DNA of 64,000 nt from an uncultured Clostridia bacterium (GTDB lineage Bacteria; Bacillota; Clostridia; Oscillospirales; Acutalibacteraceae), in assembly GCA_944385055.1 (NCBI GenBank), contig CALWVT010000001.1:372001-436000 (forward strand), in the 5' to 3' direction. The number at the start of each line of letters is the position of its first letter. The first letter of the stretch is position 1. Made by a program: the position numbers and the translations under genes. The notes beneath the pieces are model-generated. The model was not told where the DNA came from. It ran no database searches and was given only the letters and a program-made list of their open reading frames with translations. This document shows, in pieces, positions 1 through 7,630 of the stretch.

Positions 1-59
1 GCACCGGAATGGGTGTCCAGCACGATTCGAAATCCATTTAAAGTGTACTTATGTATCAT
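1..59 (-). CDS. scfB: SCIFF radical SAM maturase, N-terminal fragment
   Basis: Only the first 19 codons are in the window. They read MIHKYTLNGFRIVLDTHSG, which I recognise as the start of the six-cysteine (SPASM) radical SAM enzyme that forms thioether crosslinks in the SCIFF peptide. The ATG is preceded by a GGAG ribosome site 8 nt upstream. It lies immediately downstream of the precursor gene scfA on the same strand, the usual Clostridia arrangement. The radical SAM cysteines lie outside the window, so the identification rests on the N-terminus and the neighbour. Confidence 0.85.
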   Translation of the reverse strand, partial: MIHKYTLNGFRIVLDTHSG

Positions 60-88
60 ATTTTAAACTCCATCATAGCAAAATGAAA

Positions 89-107
89 GGGACAGACATG
101 CTGTCCC
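89..107 (-). promoter_or_regulatory. Hairpin between scfA and scfB
   Basis: A perfect 7-bp stem (GGGACAG / CTGTCCC) with a 5-nt loop sits in the 80-nt gap between the precursor and its maturase. On the minus strand it is followed by only a weak T-rich stretch (TTTCATTTT). It could be a leaky terminator or processing site giving more peptide mRNA than enzyme mRNA. Confidence 0.5.
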
Positions 108-139
108 CTCCTTGTGAAATCCGATATTAGCGACGTTTC

Positions 140-286
140 TCAACGGTCGCGGTTTTCACACTTCTGGTTAGCAACCGTGCAGGAAACCTTGCAAGCGGAC
201 TGGCAGGAAGCCTGGCATTCGCCGCAGCCGCCCTTCGCGCAGCTTTCCTTCAGATTTGCGTGGTTAAGCGTTTTGATCTGTTTCAT
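140..286 (-). CDS. scfA: SCIFF ranthipeptide precursor (six cysteines in forty-five residues)
   Basis: This is a 48-residue ribosomal peptide with six cysteines in the core; CGECQASCQSACKVSCTVA is almost the textbook SCIFF pattern. In the family a radical SAM maturase (ScfB) links Cys sulfurs to nearby residues; a quorum-sensing or signalling role is suspected but not settled. The start was placed at the internal ATG (286), which has a GGAG site 6-7 nt upstream; a longer in-frame extension has no ribosome site and begins near the promoter. It is followed by scfB on the same strand. Confidence 0.95.
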   Translation of the reverse strand: MKQIKTLNHANLKESCAKGGCGECQASCQSACKVSCTVANQKCENRDR

Positions 287-340
287 AAAAACTCCGACCT
301 TTCGTAAAATTCGCTGCGTCCAGCGCAGTGTTTTCAATTC

Positions 341-368
341 ATTATACCACACTTACACGGCAATGCAA
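341..368 (-). promoter_or_regulatory. Sigma-A-type promoter for scfA
   Basis: Minus strand TTGCAT, 16-nt spacer, TATAAT. The start of transcription would fall near 334, giving a leader of about 45 nt that contains a small CGCTG/CAGCG hairpin (311-324) before the scfA ribosome site. Confidence 0.7.
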
Positions 369-414
369 ACCCTTAAACCGAGAAAGCACGCAAAAGTGTT
401 TGGAATTTGCAAGA

Positions 415-825
415 TTACGGGAGCTTTTGCCGCTGCTGCATGGAAAGTACGCCGCCCAATGCCCCGGACAGGACCATAGCGGCAAAGCGGGTAATCCCGG
501 AGACCGGCGTGAGTGTGTGCGAAAGGGCAAGGCCGCCGAAAAAGCAGAGAGCAAACAGCAAAAACCCGCAGCCTGCGCCAAAAAACAGCCCTTTTTTGCG
601 GCTGATTTTTCCGCTGAGAAAGCCGGCAAAAAAGCAGCTGACACAGCAGATGCCGAGAATCAAAGGTTCCAGCAGCGCCTGCGGCAGTGTTCCGGCGGCT
701 TGTAGGATTGCAGCCGCGCAAAAGAGCAGCAGTGCGCACAGGGCTGCGCCTCCTACCGTGCCGATCAGCAGCGCGCGCAGGACCAGTGTGGTTGGGTGCA
801 AGGCAATAACCCGGTTGTGTTTCAT
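415..825 (-). CDS. Four-helix membrane protein, TIGR04086 family
   Basis: A 136-residue, very hydrophobic protein with four predicted membrane segments (about residues 15-40, 50-72, 82-103 and 112-130), a short basic loop (KISRKK) between helices 2 and 3, and a polar C-terminus. Size and layout match the TIGR04086 putative membrane protein family of Firmicutes, which is often found beside yajC and SCIFF genes; no function is established. Its ribosome site (GGGAGG) lies in the 3' arm of the hairpin that ends yajC transcription, so it may be translated only on transcripts that read through or when the hairpin is open. Confidence 0.75.
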   Translation of the reverse strand: MKHNRVIALHPTTLVLRALLIGTVGGAALCALLLFCAAAILQAAGTLPQALLEPLILGICCVSCFFAGFLSGKISRKKGLFFGAGCGFLLFALCFFGGLALSHTLTPVSGITRFAAMVLSGALGGVLSMQQRQKLP

Positions 826-828
826 GAC

Positions 829-884
829 AAAACCTCCCGCATACGATTTCCCATTTCCTAAGGGAAGCGTATGCGGGAGGTTTT
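829..884 (-). terminator. Long hairpin terminator overlapping an RBS
   Basis: Arms AAAACCTCCCGCATACG (829-845) and its exact complement (868-884) form a 17-bp stem, with an extra TTCCC/GGGAA stem inside the loop. On the minus strand the stem ends in TTTT just after yajC. The downstream arm contains the GGGAGG ribosome site of the membrane-protein gene starting at 825. Confidence 0.8.
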
Positions 885-913
885 GCGTTTATGTTTGTGT
901 GTACTTGTAAATC

Positions 914-1366
914 TTAAAGAACGTCGCGGATGTCCGCCTGCTTGTCCTTTTTCCCCTCTTTTTTCGCAGTGCCTTCTTCAGCGTCTGCCTTTTTGCGGCT
1001 GAAGAAACCCTTCTTCTTCTTTTGCTGCGGCGGCACATCGTCGTGGATCGTGTCTACGCTGCCGATCGCCCAGCGCTTAATGCGCATTTTGGCGCGATCC
1101 GTGCCCGTCTCAATGATGAGCGTCTGGTTGTCGTCTTTGATGCCAACCACGCGGCCAACAATACCGCCGATTGTCGTGATTTCATCGCCGATGCGTGCGT
1201 TCTGACGCATTTCTTCTTCTTGCTTGCGCTTCTTATTCTGCGGACGGATCAGGATCAGCCACATCAGCACAAAAATCAGGATAATCGGCAAAAACGTAAG
1301 CAAGCCGCTTGCGGCGCTTGCCTCCGGACTGCTGGTCGTTGTGGAAAGGACCATGGGATTGATCAT
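914..1366 (-). CDS. yajC: Preprotein translocase subunit YajC
   Basis: A small accessory subunit of the SecDF-YajC complex, which assists Sec-dependent protein export at the cytoplasmic membrane. One membrane helix (about residues 22-41) is followed by the family sequence IRPQNKKRKQEEEM and a compact soluble domain with the GDEITTIGGIVGRV motif. The C-terminal 45 residues are a highly charged Lys/Asp/Glu tail, making it longer (150 aa) than the usual 90-110. It follows queA-tgt but has its own promoter upstream. A GGAGG site lies 12 nt before the chosen ATG; a second Met four codons in is possible. Confidence 0.92.
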   Translation of the reverse strand: MINPMVLSTTTSSPEASAASGLLTFLPIILIFVLMWLILIRPQNKKRKQEEEMRQNARIGDEITTIGGIVGRVVGIKDDNQTLIIETGTDRAKMRIKRWAIGSVDTIHDDVPPQQKKKKGFFSRKKADAEEGTAKKEGKKDKQADIRDVL

Positions 1367-1395
1367 ATTCGAAAAACACCTCCAAGAATGAGTCT

Positions 1396-1424
1396 ATTAT
1401 ATCAATTTTAAAGTCTCGTTGCAA
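1396..1424 (-). promoter_or_regulatory. Promoter for yajC
   Basis: Minus strand TTGCAA, 17-nt spacer, TATAAT in the tgt-yajC gap, allowing yajC to be expressed apart from queA-tgt. Confidence 0.75.
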
Positions 1425-1450
1425 GAGAAAGATCCGTTTTTTAGCCAAAA

Positions 1451-2584
1451 TCAAATGCGGCGGCTGATTTTCTCGATATGCGACCGGTAAAAGGCTTCGA
1501 AAGAACCCTGGTCCAGCGCGTCGCGGACCCGTTCGAGAAGCGTATTATAAAAATAAAGGTTGTGCAGCACCATCAGCCGCATACCGAGCATTTCCCCGGC
1601 TTTGAGCAGATGGTGGATATATGCGCGGGAGAAATGCCGACAGGTCGGGCATTGGCAGCCCTCTTCAATCGGGGATTCGTCGAGGATATATTTTGCGTTC
1701 ATCAGATTGCGGACGCCCTGCATCGTAAATGCGTGGCCGTGGCGCGCATTGCGCGTTGGCATGACGCAGTCAAAAATATCGATGCCGCGGCGCACGCCTT
1801 CGAGAATATTGGCCGGCGTACCGACACCCATCAGATAGCGCGGGCGGTCTTTTGGCATATACGGCTCCAAGACTTCGAGAATGTGATACATCACATCCGC
1901 GCTTTCGCCGACGGCAAGCCCGCCCACCGCGTAGCCGGGCAGATCCAGTTCGGCAATCTGCTTCATGTGTTCGATGCGCAGGTCATCGTAGATACTGCCC
2001 TGGTTAATCCCCCACAGGAGCTGCTGGGGATTGATGGTGTCAGGCTGTGCGTTGAGCCGTTCCATTTCGGCTTTACAGCGCTTGAGCCACCGCGTCGTGC
2101 GCGCCACAGAGCGGGCGGCATAGTCATACTCCGCGGGATTTTCCATGCATTCGTCAAACGCCATGGCGATCGTGCTGCCCAAATGGGATTGGATGCGCAT
2201 ACTTTCCTCCGGCCCCATAAAAATTTTGTGGCCGTCGATGTGGGAGGCGAATGTAACGCCCTCTTCGGTGATGTTGCGCAGTTTTGCCAAGGAGAAGACC
2301 TGGAATCCGCCGCTGTCGGTCAAAATCGGCCCGTCCCACCGTGTAAAACGGTGCAGGCCGCCGAGCTTTTGGACCGTTTCATCGCCTGGACGCAAGTGTA
2401 AATGGTAAGTGTTGCAAAGCTGTACCTGGCAGTGTACCTCTTTTAAGTCGAGCGCCGAAACGCCGCCTTTGATCGCGCCTGCCGTTGCAACATTCATAAA
2501 GGCGGGCATTTGAATGGTGCCATGCGGTGTTTCATACGTGCCGCGGCGCGCGGCACCTTCCTGTTTTAAGAGCGTGTATCGCAT
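1451..2584 (-). CDS. tgt: tRNA-guanine transglycosylase
   Basis: Exchanges guanine-34 of GUN-anticodon tRNAs for the queuosine precursor preQ1. At 377 aa it has the normal bacterial length. Visible active-site features: LTDSGGFQVFS with the first catalytic Asp at residue 90, FDCVMPTRNARHG with the nucleophile Asp272, and the zinc set Cys310, Cys312, Cys315 and His341. The start at 2584 has GGAG 6 nt upstream; a 14-residue upstream extension is not supported. It follows queA with a 54-nt gap, so two consecutive queuosine steps are co-transcribed. Confidence 0.97.
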   Translation of the reverse strand: MRYTLLKQEGAARRGTYETPHGTIQMPAFMNVATAGAIKGGVSALDLKEVHCQVQLCNTYHLHLRPGDETVQKLGGLHRFTRWDGPILTDSGGFQVFSLAKLRNITEEGVTFASHIDGHKIFMGPEESMRIQSHLGSTIAMAFDECMENPAEYDYAARSVARTTRWLKRCKAEMERLNAQPDTINPQQLLWGINQGSIYDDLRIEHMKQIAELDLPGYAVGGLAVGESADVMYHILEVLEPYMPKDRPRYLMGVGTPANILEGVRRGIDIFDCVMPTRNARHGHAFTMQGVRNLMNAKYILDESPIEEGCQCPTCRHFSRAYIHHLLKAGEMLGMRLMVLHNLYFYNTLLERVRDALDQGSFEAFYRSHIEKISRRI

Positions 2585-2638
2585 AAATTCTCCTGTTCTA
2601 TGGGATCCCTCTTTTGCGGGCTCCACAACAAAGTGGGT

Positions 2639-3694
2639 TTAAATAATGAGCATTGCGTCTCCAAAGGAGAAAAACCGGTATTTTTCCTGTACCGCAATCC
2701 GGTACGCATTCATAATGTGGTCATAGCCGGCCAGCGCGCTGACGAGCATGATCAGTGTGCTCTGCGGCAGATGGAAGTTGGTGATCAGGCCGTCGAGCAC
2801 TTGAAACTGGAATCCCGGATAGATGAAGATATCGGTCCAGCCTTCGCTCGCTTTGATGCATCCTTCCTTAGCGGCGACGCTTTCGAGCGTGCGGCAGCTC
2901 GTAGTCCCCACGGCAATCACACGGCCGCCATTTGCTTTCGTGCGATTGATCGCATCGGCCGTTTCCTGCGGCAGCAGGTAATGTTCCGAATGCATTTTAT
3001 GGTCCACGACGCGTTCGGCACTCACCGGGCGGAACGTGCCGAGTCCGACATGCAGCGTGACAAACGCTGTCGTCACGCCCATCGCACGCACGCGGTCGAG
3101 CAGTTCCGGCGTAAAGTGCAGGCCGGCCGTCGGCGCTGCCGCAGAACCAACCTCTTTCGAATAAACGGTCTGGTAGCGTTCCTGATCCTCCAGCTTTTCC
3201 TTAATATAAGGCGGCAGCGGCATTTGACCGATCTGGTCGAGGATCGAAAAAAAATTTTCGCCTTTTTGGTAGTGAAACTGTACCGTGCGGCTGCCGTCTT
3301 CTTCATTGACCGAGAGGATTTCTGCCGTCAAAAGGCCGTCTCCAAATGTAAAATGCGTCCCCGGTTTCGCCCGTTTGCCGGGCTTACACAAGGTTTGCCA
3401 GGTGTCATAGCCCTGGTTTTGCAGCAGCAGGAACTCCACATGCGCGCCGGTGTCTTCCTTAATACCGTAAATGCGCGCCGGCAGCACACGGGAGTCGTTG
3501 AGTACCAGGCAGTCCCCAGGGCGCAGCCAGTCGGTGATATTGTGAAAATGCGTATGTGCGATTTCTCCTGTCTCTTTATTGAGCACCATAAGCAGGGAAG
3601 CGTCGCGCGGCTCCAGCGGCGTCTGCGCAATGAGCGATTCCGGAAGGTCATAATCAAAGTCTTTCGTCTTCAAATTCGATAGATCGAGTCCCAT
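2639..3694 (-). CDS. queA: S-adenosylmethionine:tRNA ribosyltransferase-isomerase
   Basis: Transfers and isomerises the ribosyl moiety of S-adenosylmethionine onto preQ1 in tRNA to give epoxyqueuosine. The 351-aa protein shows the family blocks near the N-terminus ([21 protein letters not shown]), [23 protein letters not shown] and [12 protein letters not shown]. The start at 3694 has AGGAG 7 nt upstream; the open frame extends 104 codons further but runs across the promoter and the lysine riboswitch on the other strand. First gene of the queA-tgt unit. Confidence 0.97.
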   Translation of the reverse strand: MGLDLSNLKTKDFDYDLPESLIAQTPLEPRDASLLMVLNKETGEIAHTHFHNITDWLRPGDCLVLNDSRVLPARIYGIKEDTGAHVEFLLLQNQGYDTWQTLCKPGKRAKPGTHFTFGDGLLTAEILSVNEEDGSRTVQFHYQKGENFFSILDQIGQMPLPPYIKEKLEDQERYQTVYSKEVGSAAAPTAGLHFTPELLDRVRAMGVTTAFVTLHVGLGTFRPVSAERVVDHKMHSEHYLLPQETADAINRTKANGGRVIAVGTTSCRTLESVAAKEGCIKASEGWTDIFIYPGFQFQVLDGLITNFHLPQSTLIMLVSALAGYDHIMNAYRIAVQEKYRFFSFGDAMLII

Positions 3695-3745
3695 TCTATA
3701 TCTCCTAGCTGTCACAGCAAAACTGCGGATTTTCTTTCGTTCTTT

Positions 3746-3774
3746 ATTATAAAGAAATTGACATCGAATAGCAA
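3746..3774 (-). promoter_or_regulatory. queA promoter, overlapping the divergent asd promoter
   Basis: Minus strand TTGCTA, 17-nt spacer, TATAAT. Its -35 lies inside the spacer of the plus-strand promoter and vice versa, so the two polymerase sites share DNA. Confidence 0.75.
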
Positions 3775-3786
3775 GTCTGCTATGAT
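3758..3786 (+). promoter_or_regulatory. asd-dapA-dapB-ACT operon promoter
   Basis: Consensus TTGACA, 17-nt spacer, TATGAT. Transcription would begin about 3793, exactly at the P1 helix of the lysine aptamer. Confidence 0.85.
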
Positions 3787-3793
3787 AAACAAG

Positions 3794-3963
3794 AGATAGA
3801 GGTGCGGATTCAAAGAGTAACATACGGCTTACGGCAGCCAAACACCATTTTCCGTATGTAAAAGGGGAATTCGCCGAAGAGCGGCGCTTTTTGGCGGGCG
3901 TCCCTCTGGTCGTTTTCGTGAAAATCGGCACGACTGTCGTCACTTTGTGATGGAGCGCTATCT
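3794..3963 (+). promoter_or_regulatory. Lysine riboswitch aptamer (L box)
   Basis: The P1 helix AGATAG (3794-3799) / CTATCT (3958-3963) closes the element. Inside are the L-box landmarks in order: GAGGTGCGG, AGAGTAAC, AAGGGGAATTCGCCGAAG, GGCACGACTGTCGTCACT and TGGAGCGCTATCT. The aptamer senses free lysine. It sits between promoter and asd and is followed by an intrinsic terminator, the arrangement of a lysine-OFF transcription switch for the downstream diaminopimelate genes. Confidence 0.93.
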
Positions 3964-4004
3964 GCCCAAATCCCGACCGTTGACGGAAATGGCGCTTTGA
4001 CAGC

Positions 4005-4046
4005 AAAGGACGACCGGCCTCCTTTTTTGAAAGGAGCCGGTCCTTT
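4005..4046 (+). terminator. Conditional terminator of the lysine riboswitch
   Basis: Stem AAAGGA-CCGG-CTCC pairing with GGAG-CCGG-TCCTTT, followed by CTTTCTCTTTT. Expected to form when lysine stabilises P1. Confidence 0.8.
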
Positions 4047-4076
4047 CTTTCTCTTTTACTTTAAGAAAGACTTTCG

Positions 4077-4110
4077 GTGCGGAAAGGCTTCTATCTAGGC
4101 GGTTCCGCAC
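4077..4110 (+). other. Second hairpin in the asd leader
   Basis: GTGCGGAA (4077-4084) pairs with TTCCGCAC (4103-4110). The loop contains CTATCT, identical to the 3' strand of the aptamer's P1 helix. No T-run follows. Function unknown. Confidence 0.4.
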
Positions 4111-4135
4111 ATAAGAATAAGGAGGCTTTTTACCC

Positions 4136-5215
4136 ATGAAGCAGTTTCGCGTAGGCATTATCGGCGCAACCGGGATGGTTGGCCAGCGCTTTGCCACATT
4201 ATTAGAGCATCATCCGTGGTTCCATGTCACGGCGCTGGCGGCGAGCGCCCGTTCGGCTGGCAAAACGTATGAGGAAGCAGTGGGCGGCCGCTGGCTGATG
4301 CAGACGCCTATGCCGGAATCGATGAAGAATATGGTCATCTTTAACGCGGAGGAAGATGTCGAGAAGGTGGTCGATTTGGTCGATTTCGTCTTCTGTGCAG
4401 TTAATATGGACAAAGAAAAGATCCGCGCACTTGAGGAACTCTATGCCAAACACGAATGCCCGGTTATGTCGAACAACAGCGCCCACCGCGGTACGCCGGA
4501 TGTGCCGATGATTATCCCGGAGATCAATGCTTCCCATGCGGAAGTGATTCCCGCGCAGCGCAAACGCCTGGGCACGAAAAAAGGCTTTATTTCCGTAAAA
4601 TCCAATTGCTCCTTGCAGAGCTATGTGCCGGCCATCCAGCCGCTGATGCCGCTGCACGTAACGAAAGCACTTGCCTGCACGTATCAGGCAATTTCCGGCG
4701 CCGGCAAGACGTTTCAGACGTTCCCGGAGATTTTGGATAACGTGATCCCCTACATTGGCGGCGAAGAGGAAAAGAGCGAGAACGAGCCGATGAAGATCTG
4801 GGGGCACGTCGAAAACGGAAGGATTATCAACGCCACTTCCCCGCAGATCACGTCCCAGTGCCTGCGTGTGCCGGTGTCTGACGGCCATATGGCGGCTGTG
4901 TTTGTCTCGTTTGAAAAGCCGGCCACAATGGAAGAGATCATTGAGCGCTGGGAGACGTACGAAGGCGAGCCGCAGCGGCTGCAGCTGCCGAGTGCGCCAA
5001 AGCAGTTTTTACATTATTTCCATGAAAATGACCGTCCGCAGCCCCGTTTGGACCGCAACCTTGAAAATGGCATGGCCGTTTCCATCGGACGCCTGCGCCC
5101 CGATACACAGTACACCATCAAGTTCGTCTGCCTTTCCCACAACACACTGCGCGGTGCGGCCGGCGGCGCTGTGCTGATGGCAGAACTTCTGGCGGCAAAG
5201 GGGTATTTGGAGTAA
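4136..5215 (+). CDS. asd: Aspartate-semialdehyde dehydrogenase
   Basis: Reduces aspartyl-phosphate to aspartate semialdehyde with NADPH, the branch point of lysine, threonine and methionine synthesis. The 359-aa protein has the Rossmann motif GATGMVGQ at residues 10-17 and the catalytic cysteine Cys158 in KSNCSLQ. The sequence resembles the archaeal/fungal-type enzyme (long form, about 350-360 aa) more than the E. coli type. An AAGGAGG site precedes the ATG by about 10 nt. First gene after the lysine riboswitch. Confidence 0.95.
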   Translation: MKQFRVGIIGATGMVGQRFATLLEHHPWFHVTALAASARSAGKTYEEAVGGRWLMQTPMPESMKNMVIFNAEEDVEKVVDLVDFVFCAVNMDKEKIRALEELYAKHECPVMSNNSAHRGTPDVPMIIPEINASHAEVIPAQRKRLGTKKGFISVKSNCSLQSYVPAIQPLMPLHVTKALACTYQAISGAGKTFQTFPEILDNVIPYIGGEEEKSENEPMKIWGHVENGRIINATSPQITSQCLRVPVSDGHMAAVFVSFEKPATMEEIIERWETYEGEPQRLQLPSAPKQFLHYFHENDRPQPRLDRNLENGMAVSIGRLRPDTQYTIKFVCLSHNTLRGAAGGAVLMAELLAAKGYLE

Positions 5216-5260
5216 GGAAAGCCGCTTATTCAACACGCAAATTTTAGGGAGGTTCCTTTC

Positions 5261-6157
5261 ATGAAACAACCGATTTTTACCGGTTCCGCAGTGGCGCTCG
5301 TCACGCCGTTTGGACCGGATGGTGCGGTCGATTATGAGATGCTGTCGCGTCTGATCGATCTGCACCTGCAAAACGGGACGGATGCGATTGTGCTGTGTGC
5401 GACAACCGGCGAATCCCCAACGCTGACCTCGCAGGAATATGAGGAGGTTTTGCGCCGCGGTGTCCGCCAGGTCAATGGCCGCATCCCCGTGATTGCCGGC
5501 GCCGGCAGCAATTCAACGGCGCGTGCCTTGGAATTATGCCAAACGGCGGAAGCCGCCGGTGTGGATGCCCTTTTGGCGGTGACCCCGTATTATAATAAAA
5601 CGTCGCAGGCAGGCTTGGTAAAGCACTACACCTATCTCGCGGACCGCGTCCACAAACCGATTATCCTTTATAATGTTCCTTCGCGGACGGGGCTTAACGT
5701 CAAGCCGGCTACGTACAAAATTCTCTCGGAGCACCCACTGCTCAACGGCGTGAAGGAGGCAAACGGCGACATCACCTCTGTTGCGGAGACCATTGCGCTG
5801 TGCGGTGATGCGTTTAACGTCTATTCCGGAAATGACGACCAGGCATACCCGATCATTGCGCTCGGCGGCAAGGGCGTTATCTCCGTATTTGCGAACTGCG
5901 CTCCCCGCGCGATGCATGATTTGTGCGTCGCCGCTTTAAATGGCGACCGTGAAACGGCAATGCAGATGGAATCAAAGTACCTGCCTCTGATGGATGCCCT
6001 TTTTATGGACGTCAACCCGATCCCCGTCAAGGAAGCGATGCGGCTTCTGGGATTCGACTGCGGAATTTGCCGGCTGCCGTTAATTGAGATGGAGGAATCC
6101 GCCAAAGCTGCGCTCGAACAAGTGCTTGCGCGCTATCCGGAATTGCCGCGCAATTGA
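5261..6157 (+). CDS. dapA: 4-hydroxy-tetrahydrodipicolinate synthase
   Basis: Condenses pyruvate with aspartate semialdehyde, the first committed step to diaminopimelate and lysine. The 298-aa TIM-barrel shows the Schiff-base lysine Lys165 (GVKEANGD), the proton-relay Tyr137 (LYNVPSRTG) with Arg142, and TTGESPTL at residues 48-55. A GGGAGG site precedes the ATG. It is the second gene of the riboswitch operon, 45 nt after asd. Confidence 0.97.
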   Translation: MKQPIFTGSAVALVTPFGPDGAVDYEMLSRLIDLHLQNGTDAIVLCATTGESPTLTSQEYEEVLRRGVRQVNGRIPVIAGAGSNSTARALELCQTAEAAGVDALLAVTPYYNKTSQAGLVKHYTYLADRVHKPIILYNVPSRTGLNVKPATYKILSEHPLLNGVKEANGDITSVAETIALCGDAFNVYSGNDDQAYPIIALGGKGVISVFANCAPRAMHDLCVAALNGDRETAMQMESKYLPLMDALFMDVNPIPVKEAMRLLGFDCGICRLPLIEMEESAKAALEQVLARYPELPRN

Positions 6158-6182
6158 TTTTTGGGAATGAGGATGTGTAAAA

Positions 6183-6932
6183 ATGATTGACGTATTGATT
6201 AGTGGCTGTAATGGGAAAATGGGGCACGTTGTAGCCCAGGAGATTGCGGCGCGTGAGGATGCGCGCGTTGTGGGCGGCATTGATTTGGTGGCGTCGCCCT
6301 GCGATTTTCCGGTCTTCCCCACTCCAGCCGCAGTGGATGTACACGCAGACGTAGTCATTGATTTTTCAAATCCGGCGCTTTTGATGCCGCTGCTTTCCTA
6401 TGCAAAGCAGACCAAAACGGCCCTGGTCTTGTGCACAACGGGCTATGATGCGCAGCAGGTAGAAGCGTTGCAGAAAGCCTCTACGGAAGTGCCGATTTTC
6501 TATTCCCGCAATATGTCGCTTGGCATCAACCTGCTGATTGATTTGTGCAAACGCGCCTCGAAGATTTTAGGCAGTGCCTTCGATGTCGAGATCGTTGAAG
6601 CCCATCACAATCAGAAAATCGATGCGCCCAGTGGTACGGCTCTGATGATTGCGGATGCGATTGCCCAAACGCGTGATCAGCAGACCTATTACCAGTACGA
6701 CCGCCATTCCCAGCGCAAAAAGCGCGATCCCGCAGAAATTGGGATCCATTCAATCCGTGGCGGCACGATTGTTGGCGAACACAGCGTGCTGTTTGCGGGC
6801 CATCATGAGACGATTACCATTTCGCATTCCGCGCAGTCGAAGGAAGTGTTCGCGGCGGGCGCTGTCAACGCAGCCGTTTTTCTGGCAGGGAAACCCGCCG
6901 GCCTTTATGAAATGTCCGATCTGTTGAGCTGA
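6183..6932 (+). CDS. dapB: 4-hydroxy-tetrahydrodipicolinate reductase
   Basis: Second diaminopimelate step, reducing the DapA product with NAD(P)H. The N-terminal nucleotide motif GCNGKMGHVV (residues 8-17) and the substrate motif HHNQKIDAPSGTA (141-153, with His141/His142 and Lys145) are intact. At 249 aa it is slightly short for the family but complete. 25 nt after dapA in the riboswitch-controlled operon. Confidence 0.96.
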   Translation: MIDVLISGCNGKMGHVVAQEIAAREDARVVGGIDLVASPCDFPVFPTPAAVDVHADVVIDFSNPALLMPLLSYAKQTKTALVLCTTGYDAQQVEALQKASTEVPIFYSRNMSLGINLLIDLCKRASKILGSAFDVEIVEAHHNQKIDAPSGTALMIADAIAQTRDQQTYYQYDRHSQRKKRDPAEIGIHSIRGGTIVGEHSVLFAGHHETITISHSAQSKEVFAAGAVNAAVFLAGKPAGLYEMSDLLS

Positions 6933-6949
6933 AAGGAGTGTACGCGCTT

Positions 6950-7426
6950 ATGTCTTCTCATCAAACAGAAGTCAGTTCCTCCACCGGCATTACGCTGGTC
7001 ACCTTGCAAAACTGCCCTTCCAATATGGCTGCCCTGGCGGAAGTTTTTACGCGCATTGCTGCCATGGGCATCAATGTGGATATGATTTCGCTTTCCCCCA
7101 ACCTGGGTTCGACCATGGCGGTTTCTTTTACGATTAGCGATGAGGATTTGGGAGAGATCTTGAAATTTACATCTAAATTGTTAGAGACATCGAAGATCAA
7201 AACCATCGTCAGCAGCGGTAACTGCAAGATCAATGTGTATGACGAGAATATGGTCAACACGCCGGGTATGGCGGCGCGTGTATTTTCAGCAGCAGCCCAT
7301 GTGGCGCCGGATCTGCGCATCATCACCACGTCTGATGTGGATATCTCCATTCTGGTTACGGAGGCGGAGTTTGAGTCTACGCTGCAGGCGATTTCACAAG
7401 CCATGCAGGATGGAGCGGAATCTTAA
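6950..7426 (+). CDS. Free-standing aspartokinase-type ACT-domain protein
   Basis: A 158-residue protein made of two ACT domains without a kinase domain. The second repeat carries the aspartokinase regulatory signature (NTPGMAARVFSAAAH, then IITTSDVDISILV). In aspartokinases these domains bind lysine or threonine and inhibit the enzyme. Start at 6950, with AAAGGAG 11 nt upstream; an earlier in-frame GTG lies inside that ribosome site. Last gene of the lysine-riboswitch operon, so it may be a separate regulatory subunit or a lysine-binding partner of an aspartokinase encoded elsewhere. Function inferred. Confidence 0.8.
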   Translation: MSSHQTEVSSSTGITLVTLQNCPSNMAALAEVFTRIAAMGINVDMISLSPNLGSTMAVSFTISDEDLGEILKFTSKLLETSKIKTIVSSGNCKINVYDENMVNTPGMAARVFSAAAHVAPDLRIITTSDVDISILVTEAEFESTLQAISQAMQDGAES

Positions 7427-7448
7427 GAAAGTCCTTCCTTTTGCTTTT

Positions 7449-7479
7449 GGAAGCCCGCGTTTCACCCTCGTGGGCTTCC
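7449..7479 (+). terminator. Terminator of the asd-dapA-dapB operon
   Basis: Stem GGAAGCCCGCG / CGTGGGCTTCC followed by TTCCTTTTCC. Confidence 0.8.
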
Positions 7480-7509
7480 TTCCTTTTCCATAAATCAATC
7501 ATCGTCAAA

Positions 7510-7553
7510 AAACGCTCGTTCAAAGTGGGAAAGTCCTGCTTTGACGGGCGTTT
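7510..7553. terminator. Bidirectional terminator
   Basis: AAACGCTCGTTCAAAG pairs with CTTTGACGGGCGTTT. T-runs follow on both strands (ATTTTTT on plus, TTTTTTGACG on minus), so it separates the converging lysine operon and the minus-strand cluster. Confidence 0.8.
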
Positions 7554-7630
7554 ATTTTTTGTAAAGAGATTTTCTTTCCGACAGCTTTTTGAATAAAGAA
7601 AAAAGGAATATAGGAAAGGCAAATGCCTTG

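Noticed and set aside
1478-2401. 307-codon plus-strand open frame
   Set aside because: Shadow of tgt on the opposite strand; tgt has all catalytic motifs.
3958-4197. 79-codon open frame on the minus strand
   Set aside because: It lies over the lysine riboswitch terminator and the start of asd, has no ribosome site and an unlikely composition.
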